From Proteobacteria bacterium UBA6921 (lineage in GTDB: Bacteria; Pseudomonadota; Gammaproteobacteria; SG8-11): a stretch of DNA of 40,316 nucleotides. Positions 34,216 to 40,316 of this stretch are shown here, one piece after another; within the stretch, counting starts at the first letter, position 1; every line of letters starts with the position of its first letter. The stretch spans positions 1-40,316 of the forward strand of contig DKAR01000034.1 in assembly GCA_002450895.1 (NCBI GenBank), written 5' to 3'. The notes beneath the pieces were generated by a model. That model did not search any database. It had not been told where the DNA came from and saw only the letters and a program-made list of their open reading frames with translations. The position numbers and the translations under genes were made by a program.

Positions 34216-36994
34216 CACTCCGGCGCGACTTGTGAACGAAGAAATCGCAGCCTACGCCGTGGAGCAGTACACGAACGCGCCGCGCTCTCTTCCTGAAGCA
34301 ATCATGAAATGGGTCAAAGACCTGATCGCCGCGATTCGTGTCGGTGTCATGCGCGCGCTCCCGAAAGATTCTGCAATGCGCGGGAAGATTCTCGACTCCG
34401 TTTCCGCTGCCGACCTGTCACGGCTTGCCGTTGTCGGACTGAAGCGTGCGGCTCGATCCGAGACGACATCGGCATCGACCGAAGCGAAGTATTCGCGCAA
34501 GAAAAACGACGATATTCCGCGAGAACAGAAATCCCTTGGCGAGCTAACCGAGGCGCAGCGCACAGCCCTGAAAAACACAGGCGGCATTGTCGAGCGCAAG
34601 TCGTTCAAGAAGTGGATCAACGAGGCGAAGCAGGATCTTGGAAAAAAGATTGCCCAAGGTGTTGTCGATCAATTCGCACCGCTGAAGGAGTTGGACCAGA
34701 AAGCCTACATCAAGGCGCGTCTCGCCAAAGGTTCAGACGGTGCTCTGGAAGCCCTGTTGATGTTCGGAAACCTCGAACTGGTTGACGGCGTCACAGACGC
34801 GAAAGCGGATGGTGTCGGATTGATTGAGTCGCTGCAGAAGCTCCAAGGCGAGCAGGAGCGGTTCATGTGGTGGATTGCCGCGAACCGCGCCGAAGGTCTG
34901 AAGATGGAAGGCCGGGAGAACCTGTTTACCGATGACGATATCTCGGCGCTGAAGTCTCTCAACCAAGGCAAAATGCCTGACGGCACCGATCGGACCACGA
35001 TCTACGGCGACGTGTTCGGAGAATTCAAACGCATCTCGAAAAACGTTCTGGATATCGCCGAACAGTCAGACTTGATCGACGGGGAGAGCCGTGGAATCTG
35101 GGAGCGCGATTTCTACGTCCCGTTCTACCGGCTGATGGAAGAAGAAATCTCCGGCCCCACGGTGAAGTCCGGACTGGTGAAGCAATACGCCTTCAAGCAA
35201 CTCAAGGGAGGCACCAAGAAGCTGAACGCTGATTTGCTGGCAAACGTCCTGATGAACTGGTCGCACTTGTTGTCGGCGTCCGCCAAGAACCGCGCGGCCA
35301 AGGCGGCGCTGGAGACGGCGTCGAAGGTCGGCGCGGCGAGCGAAGTCGAGGCCGGAACAAAAGACGCTGTGTTTTACCTGGAGCAAGGTCAGAAGAAATA
35401 CTTCGCCGTTGCTGACCCGTATCTGCTTGACGCGGTCACGGCGCTGGAGTGGACTGGATTCGGCGGACACTCGATGCGCGCCCTGGCGAACTTCAAGAGA
35501 TACCTGACCATCGGTGTCACCGCGAATCCAGCCTTCAAGATCCGTAACCTGCTCCGCGATACGTTGTCTGCAATGGCTCAGACTGAACTGTCTTACAACC
35601 CGGTCAAGAACGTGACTCAGGGCGTCAAGGCTCTAAAAGGGAAGAAGTCGCAGACCTTCGCCTCGATGCTGGCCTCTGGCGGGCTTATCCGCTTCGGTTC
35701 CATGATCGAAAACCAACGCGCGAGTCACGTCCACAAACTTATCAACGCCGGGGTGAAGGCCAACACGATTCTGGACACAAAAGAAAAGATCGCCGACGCC
35801 ATGCAAAAGGCATGGGACTTCTACAACGAACTCGGCGACATCTCAGAAAACGCGAACCGCGCGGCCCTGTACGAACAGATGATCGCGAAGGGGATGAGCA
35901 AGGCAGAAGCCGCCTATGCGGCCCGTGACCTGCTGGACTTCAGCATGGGCGGAACGTGGGGCGCTGTGCGGTTCCTGACGCAAGTCGTTCCGTTCATGAA
36001 CGCGCGGCTCCAGGGGCTCTATAAGTTGGGTCGCGCCGCCAAGGCGGATCGCGTCCGTCTCGCAGCTGTGACCGGTGCCGTCGCACTGGCCTCGGTGGTC
36101 TTGATGCTCGGCTACGGCGACGACGACGACTGGAAGAAACGTGAGGATTGGGACCGGGACAATTACTGGTGGTTCAAGATCGGCAATACGGCCTACCGGA
36201 TTCCGAAGCCCTTTGAAATCGGGGCAATCGGCACGTTGGCGGAACGATCGCTCGAGCTGGCGATAAACGACGAGATGACCGGGAAGCGGTTTGCGGAACG
36301 GCTGAAGCGGATGCTGGCCGATACCTTCGCGTTGAACCCTGTCCCGCAGATGTTCAAGCCTCTGATTGACGTTTACGCCAACAAGGACAGCTTCACAGGC
36401 CGCGATATCGAAACGATGGGAATGGACCGGTTGATGAAGTCTGACCGCGCCTCGGCCAATACGAGCGACGTCGCGCGGTTCCTCGGTCTGGCAGGAAACC
36501 AAACCAACCTTTCCCCGGTGCAAATCGACTTCCTGATTCGTTCCTACTTTGGATGGCTCGGCACCGCGGCGACGACCATGTTGGGCTACAGTCTGAATCC
36601 AGTCCTCGACCGGCCCGCAAAGCCGTCGATGAAGCTCAGAGACGCCTTCCTGGCGGGCAACTTCGTTGAGTCGTTGCCTTCCAACCAAAGCCGCTACCTG
36701 ACGCAATTCTACGAGCAGGCGAAGGAGATTGAGGAAGCCTACGCCTCATACATGCGGATGCGCCGCGAGGGAGACAACGAGGGTGCTGCCAAACTGAAGG
36801 AATCCAACTACGACAGGATCCGGAGTTACCGAACCGTATCAAAAGCCAAGGCTGTTCTCACGCGACTGAACGAACGCCAGCGGCTTATTGAGTCGAGCCG
36901 GTCCATGTCGCCGGCAGAGAAGCGCGCCAAGTTGGACGAGATTGCGGCGCAGAAGGATCGAATCGCCCGGGCGTCTACCACGGGTATTCAGTAG
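34061..36994 (+). CDS. Giant polyvalent virion protein, +1-frame part: zincin remainder and LPD38-like C terminus
   Basis: The +1 frame is open from about 33986; I give the ATG at 34061 only as a nominal start because no convincing ribosome binding site precedes any start here. Real protein sequence starts near QLVGEKDFNR. LVNEEIAAYAVEQY (Glu codons 34238-34243) would supply the third zinc ligand for the upstream HEGLH. Later parts show ANPAFKIRNLLRDTLSAMAQ, the pattern of the LPD38 large-polyvalent-associated domain, and a hydrophobic segment (VTGAVALASVVLMLGY). The C terminus is helical and charged. Joined to the frame-1 part it gives a protein of about 3042 aa. It is probably ejected into the host with the genome. 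Confidence 0.8.
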   Translation: MKGCMKRLNQLVGEKDFNRLMKRMDTLRKASESGSGDVGKFFKKAMESVPDDTPARLVNEEIAAYAVEQYTNAPRSLPEAIMKWVKDLIAAIRVGVMRALPKDSAMRGKILDSVSAADLSRLAVVGLKRAARSETTSASTEAKYSRKKNDDIPREQKSLGELTEAQRTALKNTGGIVERKSFKKWINEAKQDLGKKIAQGVVDQFAPLKELDQKAYIKARLAKGSDGALEALLMFGNLELVDGVTDAKADGVGLIESLQKLQGEQERFMWWIAANRAEGLKMEGRENLFTDDDISALKSLNQGKMPDGTDRTTIYGDVFGEFKRISKNVLDIAEQSDLIDGESRGIWERDFYVPFYRLMEEEISGPTVKSGLVKQYAFKQLKGGTKKLNADLLANVLMNWSHLLSASAKNRAAKAALETASKVGAASEVEAGTKDAVFYLEQGQKKYFAVADPYLLDAVTALEWTGFGGHSMRALANFKRYLTIGVTANPAFKIRNLLRDTLSAMAQTELSYNPVKNVTQGVKALKGKKSQTFASMLASGGLIRFGSMIENQRASHVHKLINAGVKANTILDTKEKIADAMQKAWDFYNELGDISENANRAALYEQMIAKGMSKAEAAYAARDLLDFSMGGTWGAVRFLTQVVPFMNARLQGLYKLGRAAKADRVRLAAVTGAVALASVVLMLGYGDDDDWKKREDWDRDNYWWFKIGNTAYRIPKPFEIGAIGTLAERSLELAINDEMTGKRFAERLKRMLADTFALNPVPQMFKPLIDVYANKDSFTGRDIETMGMDRLMKSDRASANTSDVARFLGLAGNQTNLSPVQIDFLIRSYFGWLGTAATTMLGYSLNPVLDRPAKPSMKLRDAFLAGNFVESLPSNQSRYLTQFYEQAKEIEEAYASYMRMRREGDNEGAAKLKESNYDRIRSYRTVSKAKAVLTRLNERQRLIESSRSMSPAEKRAKLDEIAAQKDRIARASTTGIQ
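34075..34098 (+). other. +1 frame break inside the zincin of the polyvalent protein
   Basis: Frame 1 reads HEGLHETLK up to the codon at 34084-34086, then becomes Arg-rich and stops at 34215. Skipping the T at 34087 gives QLVGEKDFNRLMKRM, the expected continuation, which stays open to 36994. The next 30 codons have more G/C third positions in +1 (19) than in frame 1 (12) by hand count. The bases around it are CTTAAATCAACTTG; no long homopolymer is present. It could be programmed frameshifting or a one-base lesion. Confidence 0.7.
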
Positions 36995-37160
36995 GGACAG
37001 GTAGAGCTCCGGTCGTGCTGCAGGAGTAGACGACACCCACCATCGCGCTGCACAGGATGAACGCCCAGATGTGAGCAAGAACGGTGCGCTGCCGGTTCCA
37101 TCCAAGCGCCTGCCAAGCAGCGTACAGGCCGATGATCGTCAGGGGTATCCATGCGTCCAT
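36975..37160 (-). CDS. Small two-TM membrane protein candidate
   Basis: Reading leftward from the ATG at 37158-37160 gives 61 aa with two hydrophobic segments (WIPLTIIGLYAAWQAL and HIWAFILCSAMVGVVYSC) and a short Pro/Thr tail. It converges with the polyvalent gene, overlapping its end by 20 bases. The frame opens further upstream (in-frame ATGs at 37187-37189 and beyond) but no start has a clear ribosome binding site. Position between the late operon and the integration region would suit a lysogeny-expressed membrane protein such as an exclusion factor, but nothing in the sequence proves that. Confidence 0.45.
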   Translation of the reverse strand: MDAWIPLTIIGLYAAWQALGWNRQRTVLAHIWAFILCSAMVGVVYSCSTTGALPVPTEYPW

Positions 37161-37539
37161 CGCTGGAGTGTACCTGACGCCGCAGTTCATGGAAGGGGCG
37201 CACAGGGACCGAAGGGCATTTAATCGGTCTTGTTTTCGGGCCAATTAAAAAGCCCAACAAACGGTCCTCGATGAGTTTCGTTTGTATGGAAAAGCTAATA
37301 CTTGCACCAGCGCGTCACCGTCGCGCTGGTGATCTGCTGGCGCACTGACGCATATTCCAAACACAAAATTATTTCCGAAACTCTTTTGTAAGTATTTGTT
37401 CTATTATGTTTGCGATTGGTTGTTTTTCAGAGAAAAAAAGACTCGAAACTTTAATGTAAGACAATGAATCAAAACAAGAAAATCTCAGTTTTGTTCGTCT
37501 GCATGGGCAACAGACAAACGCAGTTGTAACTAACTGAAC
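37161..37539. other. Non-coding region, likely contains attP; hairpins and repeat copy
   Basis: No convincing gene is visible in these 379 bases. The left part is GC-rich and has a 10-bp hairpin at 37305-37331 (CACCAGCGCG/CGCGCTGGTG, 7-base loop). The right part is AT-rich, with TTTCCGAAA at 37372-37380, TGTAAG at 37387-37392 and 37455-37460, and a 9-bp stem at 37493-37519 (perfect with one G-U pair only in leftward RNA). Lying next to the integrase operon, this is the most likely place for the phage attachment site; the core cannot be identified without the host junction. Confidence 0.4.
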
Positions 37540-37713
37540 TTAAACGACTTTCAAATCCTTTCCGAAATCCTTCCGAAACTCTTCCGAAATGTTTGCCGTT
37601 CTGAATCGATTCGGAGAAACCAATATGGCTAAATCAGCAATTTTGTAAGACGCAACCAAATATTGGTCCAAGTATTGTTTGAACGTCATCGTCTTGATTA
37701 TTTTTTCGCTCAT
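37540..37713 (-). CDS. Unlisted 57-aa ORF coupled to integrase
   Basis: The ATG at 37711-37713 overlaps the integrase stop as ATGA, the same coupling used by most of the operon, and the frame stays open for 57 aa. The product (start MSEKIIKTMTFKQYLDQY, middle YKIADLAILVSPNRFR, end EEFRKDFGKDLKVV) is basic and helical. It could be a small DNA-binding or regulatory protein. Three TTTCGGAA repeats lie inside it but in three different reading frames, so they are DNA-level signals. No family recognised. Confidence 0.55.
   Translation of the reverse strand: MSEKIIKTMTFKQYLDQYLVASYKIADLAILVSPNRFRTANISEEFRKDFGKDLKVV
37559..37589. repeat. Three 11-bp-spaced TTCCGAAA direct repeats
   Basis: TTCCGAAA occurs at 37560-37567, 37571-37578 and 37582-37589, exactly 11 bp apart (about one helical turn), and once more at 37373-37380. 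The unit is nearly palindromic. The spacing and place between the integrase gene and the presumed attP suggest binding sites for integrase arm domain, Xis or a small regulator. Confidence 0.65.
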
Positions 37714-38885
37714 TCACTCACCCGCTTCCACTTCGGCTGTCTCTCGTTGTTGTAGAGGTCCGTCATCTTTTGCTCAGTGTGGCCAAGCAAAAGTTGCGTG
37801 TTCACACCCTGCGCCCGGTACAGGCGCTCGGAGAGGGACCGAATCTCGTGGAACGTCGGCGGTGCGCCGCGCCAAGACAGGCCCGACTTCTTGCGCATCC
37901 GTGCGAAACCTTTGCTCAGCGTGTCTTTCCACACCATGTCGCCGACCTTGCACGATCCACAGTTGACGTCGTGGTGGATGAGATAGCGGCTCGCCGATCC
38001 CGTCTTACGGCACTGTGATACGACATCCCCAAGTGTCAGGCCAATGGCGTCAAGGCGCAGAGAGAGGGGGATCTGAATCAGGGCTCCGGTCTTTTGACGG
38101 GTCGCGTAGTACGTGTCACCGTCCACGAATGAATACGGCATCGGCTGACTGTCGTCATCGAGATACCGTTCCCACATCGCTTGCCAGTCGGCGCCACGAC
38201 GAAACTGCGCGAGGGAGATATCTTCCCGGCCCTGACCGCTCACCAGTGCCAACAGGACCGCATTGCGCTCCCATGCGAACTTGGCTTTCGCCAGAATGGC
38301 GTTGAATTCCTCGATGTCCTGCAACCGTGCGCGCATCACCTTGGCCTTCGGTGTGGGAATTGCGTCGGCAGGGTTGGGGTAGGCGCTCGGAAACTCGCCT
38401 TTGGTCTTGGCGACATTAATGATGTCTTTGACCGTTGAGAGCATCGCCTGGGCCTGACGGGCGCGATCTTCAGCGACCTCGGCATCGATCACTTCCGACA
38501 GAGATTTGGTGTCCAGTGTTTCGAGGAATGAATTGCCAATGTAATGGCACCACTTTCGAACGAGGCTGAGACGGGAGCTGATCGTGTTCTTGCGCAGCTT
38601 CCGTGCCTTGATGATTTCGAGGTACTTCTGGCACCACTGTTCGAACGTGGTTTTCTTGACCAACAATCCTTGCATGGCGCGCTCTTCGAGCTGGACGGCC
38701 ACCAGTGCGTTTGCTTTCTTGGCCCGTGTGACCGCGAGAGCGAAGTCGTTTGTGCAGCGCAGTGACTTTTCTTTCCCGGACAATGGATTCGTCCAGGTGT
38801 AATACGCATCGCCGCTGTCTTTGTTGACGCGGCGATTCAATCCAGGAGGCCAGCCTTTCCGGCCTGCGCTACGCGGTCTTGCCAT
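37710..38885 (-). CDS. int: Tyrosine integrase (lambda-type)
   Basis: The 391-aa product has a lambda-type arm-binding N terminus (RRVNKDSGDAYYTWTNPLSG), a core-binding SAM-like domain (about 75-175) and a catalytic domain with all expected residues: R220 (GQGREDIS), K265 (RQKTG), H346 and R349 (TFHEIRS), H369 (LLGHT) and Y378. The nine-residue gap from H369 to Y378 equals that in lambda Int. It catalyses site-specific integration and, with Xis, excision. The 17-base overlap with xis and coupling to the small ORF downstream place it in one leftward operon. Leu/Cys features near 305-312 (HHDVNCGSC) are not interpreted. Confidence 0.92.
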   Translation of the reverse strand: MARPRSAGRKGWPPGLNRRVNKDSGDAYYTWTNPLSGKEKSLRCTNDFALAVTRAKKANALVAVQLEERAMQGLLVKKTTFEQWCQKYLEIIKARKLRKNTISSRLSLVRKWCHYIGNSFLETLDTKSLSEVIDAEVAEDRARQAQAMLSTVKDIINVAKTKGEFPSAYPNPADAIPTPKAKVMRARLQDIEEFNAILAKAKFAWERNAVLLALVSGQGREDISLAQFRRGADWQAMWERYLDDDSQPMPYSFVDGDTYYATRQKTGALIQIPLSLRLDAIGLTLGDVVSQCRKTGSASRYLIHHDVNCGSCKVGDMVWKDTLSKGFARMRKKSGLSWRGAPPTFHEIRSLSERLYRAQGVNTQLLLGHTEQKMTDLYNNERQPKWKRVSE

Positions 38886-39084
38886 AAACCACTTCCATTA
38901 CCACGTCGTCAGCATCCTGTGCTTCAGGGGTGTATCGGGCGGTGGGAATGACAAGGTATTCGCGCCCGACCTTTTTTGGTTGAGGCTGAATCATACCCGA
39001 ACGCGCCCATTTTCTGAGCGTGTTCAAGCAGTGTGGTTTTTCGAACGAGAGCTTGTCCCATTCAATCAATGATATAAGTTTCAT
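38869..39084 (-). CDS. xis: Excisionase, lambda Xis-like
   Basis: The 71-aa product, with LIEWDKLSFEKPHCLNTLRK and PKKVGREYLVIPTARY, matches the winged-helix lambda Xis pattern (helix, 'TlrkWvr', 'GREYl'). It binds attP DNA cooperatively and drives the integrase toward excision. Its end overlaps the integrase start, and its own ATG overlaps the upstream gene's stop as ATGA. Confidence 0.82.
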   Translation of the reverse strand: MKLISLIEWDKLSFEKPHCLNTLRKWARSGMIQPQPKKVGREYLVIPTARYTPEAQDADDVVMEVVYGKTA

Positions 39085-39602
39085 TGCTGCCCGCCTTGCT
39101 GCCCGCCTTGCGGTCTGAACACATACCTGATTCCGTGCCCGTAGTCCTTCTGTACCAAACTGCTCGATATCTCACTCCACGACCAGACCGGAAACACAAT
39201 TCCGATATCAGGCAACGTGACCTGGACGAGCGATACATACTCAGCCTGATTCAATTCGTTGGGCTCGAACTTCAGTTCAACCTCTTTGCCGGTGAAGGTG
39301 GATGTTTTCACCTCGATGCGCCTCCCGTCAGGGACAATAATGTCCGGCTTGTGCCCATCTCCATCAGGCAGAACACGCAGATCAATCTTTCCTCCATGCA
39401 CCTTTCGGAAACATATCTCGCCGACTGCGCCGACAAAATGAACTCCGAATCCTGTATGTGACCGGCTTAATCTGCTGTCCCTGTTTTTCTTGCTGGCATC
39501 GCGTTGGGTTGCGATCGACATCGCGAAACTCACTTCTGGAGGCGTCAGAACGACCCTTCTCGGAAATGATTCGTCTTGCCTCAATGCCGGCTGCGCGCTC
39601 AT
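39081..39602 (-). CDS. PD-(D/E)xK nuclease-fold protein
   Basis: The 173-aa product has the signature of the restriction-endonuclease-like fold: GAVGE (Glu62) in the first helix, KPDIIV (Asp87), and IEVKTST (Glu97, Lys99). Together they give the E...PD...ExK metal site. A flexible basic N terminus precedes and a GGQQGGQQ tail ends it. It could cut DNA in repair, recombination or host/phage competition; the substrate cannot be read. Its presence in the xis-int operon, ATGA-coupled on both sides, is unusual. I choose the ATG at 39602 because of that coupling. Confidence 0.7.
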   Translation of the reverse strand: MSAQPALRQDESFPRRVVLTPPEVSFAMSIATQRDASKKNRDSRLSRSHTGFGVHFVGAVGEICFRKVHGGKIDLRVLPDGDGHKPDIIVPDGRRIEVKTSTFTGKEVELKFEPNELNQAEYVSLVQVTLPDIGIVFPVWSWSEISSSLVQKDYGHGIRYVFRPQGGQQGGQQ

Positions 39603-40150
39603 TCTTCCGAACCTTTCTTCAGCTGTTCTACAGTTTCCTCAACAGCCGCCAAGCCTTCACGGTCAAAAATCTCAAGTTGGTTTTGCATCTTCTTGAGTTT
39701 TTTATTCCAACCGTTTTTCTTCCAAATATTCCCCGTAATCCCAATGACCGTGCAAAACGCTTCCGAGCTAAGCGTCCTTCCGTTGGTGTACCTGGAGCGG
39801 GCGTCGTCAACCGCCAAACTGCAGAACGTGAGTCGAGTCGGTAAGTCGGCTTCGTCGTCCTGAAGGAATCTCCGATAGAGCCCGTGCGTCAGGAAAGCGC
39901 GCCGGTTCTTCGTTTGATTCGTGTCCGCGCCATATGCAAAGAGCAACCAATCGCGAACCATCGGCTGCTGCTTCTCGATTGTGGACAGGATTCTCCCGGA
40001 CTCGATACTGCTCACGATGATGCTGTCCGCAGATCCGGACGAACTCCTGTCAACGTGGCATCCGTACCGGAACGGGTCGAGCCCTTCTCGTTTCATCAAG
40101 TGAAGCGCGGTAGCGTCATGGATGGCTTCGCGCACGCCGTTTAGTTTCAT
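39599..40150 (-). CDS. Unknown 183-aa phage protein
   Basis: The ATG at 40148-40150, with AGGA about 8 bases upstream, is preferred; a longer frame exists upstream but the gene to the right covers it. The product is helical and basic. A C-terminal part, ARSRYTNGRTLSSEAFCTVI then WKKNGWNKKLKKMQNQLEIF, recalls some phage antitermination or replication accessory proteins, but the resemblance is too weak to name it. It is ATGA-coupled to the nuclease gene and to the gene on its right. Confidence 0.65.
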   Translation of the reverse strand: MKLNGVREAIHDATALHLMKREGLDPFRYGCHVDRSSSGSADSIIVSSIESGRILSTIEKQQPMVRDWLLFAYGADTNQTKNRRAFLTHGLYRRFLQDDEADLPTRLTFCSLAVDDARSRYTNGRTLSSEAFCTVIGITGNIWKKNGWNKKLKKMQNQLEIFDREGLAAVEETVEQLKKGSEE

Positions 40151-40316
40151 TGTTTTCCTGTATGTGCATTGGCATCCAGCCAGGTGAGTCCAACGGCCAT
40201 TGCGGACCAAAGATGCGTTTTTACTTTGTAGAGAGGTCCGGGGTTCTTCTTTGTTCCGATTGCCTTCTCCCGCGTAGAGCCGTATCGGTCCATGATGGCT
40301 TGCCGAACGTTCGCAT
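40147..40316 (-). CDS. Partial unknown gene at right edge (C-terminal part)
   Basis: The frame ending TGA at 40147-40149 is open to the window edge and its last 56 codons read ANVRQAIMDRYGSTREKAIG then KVKTHLWSAMAVGLTWLDA. It overlaps the next gene as ATGA, matching the rest of the operon, so this frame and not the competing ones is likely coding. The start lies outside. Too little is visible to assign a family. Confidence 0.6.
   Translation of the reverse strand, partial: ANVRQAIMDRYGSTREKAIGTKKNPGPLYKVKTHLWSAMAVGLTWLDANAHTGKQ

Noticed and set aside
35843..36706. Minus-strand frame of 287 codons
   Set aside because: Arg/Val/Gln-rich shadow antisense to the LPD38-like region.
37305..37331. 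10-bp GC-rich hairpin as a terminator
   Set aside because: No T tract follows on either strand, so it is not called an intrinsic terminator.
37625..37648. Seven-codon ORF (MAKSAIL) with GGAG upstream on the plus strand
   Set aside because: Too short to support and antisense to the 57-aa ORF; may be chance.
1..40316. CRISPR arrays, insertion sequences or rRNA
   Set aside because: No spaced direct repeats of array type, no transposase motif and no rRNA-like stretch were seen.

Overview
The window is most of a temperate, tailed (podovirus-type) phage or prophage of a Gram-negative bacterium. It has a complete packaging, head, tail and lysis block on the plus strand and an integrase/excisionase operon on the minus strand. 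A lipobox lipoprotein and a GH108-type endolysin beside a holin-like gene point to a Gram-negative host; nothing here fixes the genus. No host housekeeping genes, tRNAs, rRNAs or CRISPR arrays are visible.

Layout: (a) 1-391, the start of a leftward RadC-like gene and a divergent control region with two 10-bp palindromes. (b) 392-8309, small and large terminase, portal, scaffold, major capsid protein and small head proteins, punctuated by intrinsic terminators. (c) 8309-15348, a connector-like protein, several small virion proteins, a 1082-aa tailspike-like protein (probable RIFT barrel, alpha/alpha toroid and Kelch propeller) and two further receptor-binding candidates sharing a short G-T-M-x-A-T-L repeat with it. 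(d) 15351-17919, lysis cassette: coiled-coil/TM protein, endolysin with an EF-hand loop, two tiny Cys-rich proteins, a cupin, a holin candidate and a lipoprotein. (e) 18004-24132, a second adaptor-like protein, a beta-propeller-type tail nozzle candidate and a 1192-aa FN3-containing fibre. (f) 24142-36994, ejection-type internal virion proteins ending in a giant polyvalent protein. (g) 36975-40316 on the minus strand: a small membrane protein candidate, an attP-like region, an unlisted 57-aa ORF, tyrosine integrase, Xis, a PD-(D/E)xK nuclease and two unknown genes, mostly joined by 4-bp ATGA overlaps.

The most interesting part is the giant polyvalent locus at 27865-36994. It carries a pyrophosphatase-like domain, a cytosine-C5 methyltransferase-like domain, an NPPF adenine methyltransferase-like domain and an HExxH zincin, and ends in an LPD38-like region. 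The reading frame breaks inside the zincin: HEGLH is in frame 1, while its natural continuation is in the +1 frame. This is either a programmed frameshift or a lesion. A separate 65-codon ORF with its own ribosome binding site lies nested in the +1 frame at 30233-30430, and locally that frame has the more normal third-position composition, so the giant ORF may be a fusion across an overprinted gene.

Most other virion genes are tightly packed (TAATG or ATGA overlaps) and probably form one late transcription unit, with internal terminators that could set the relative amounts of products. All domain calls come from reading motifs by eye; no database search was run.
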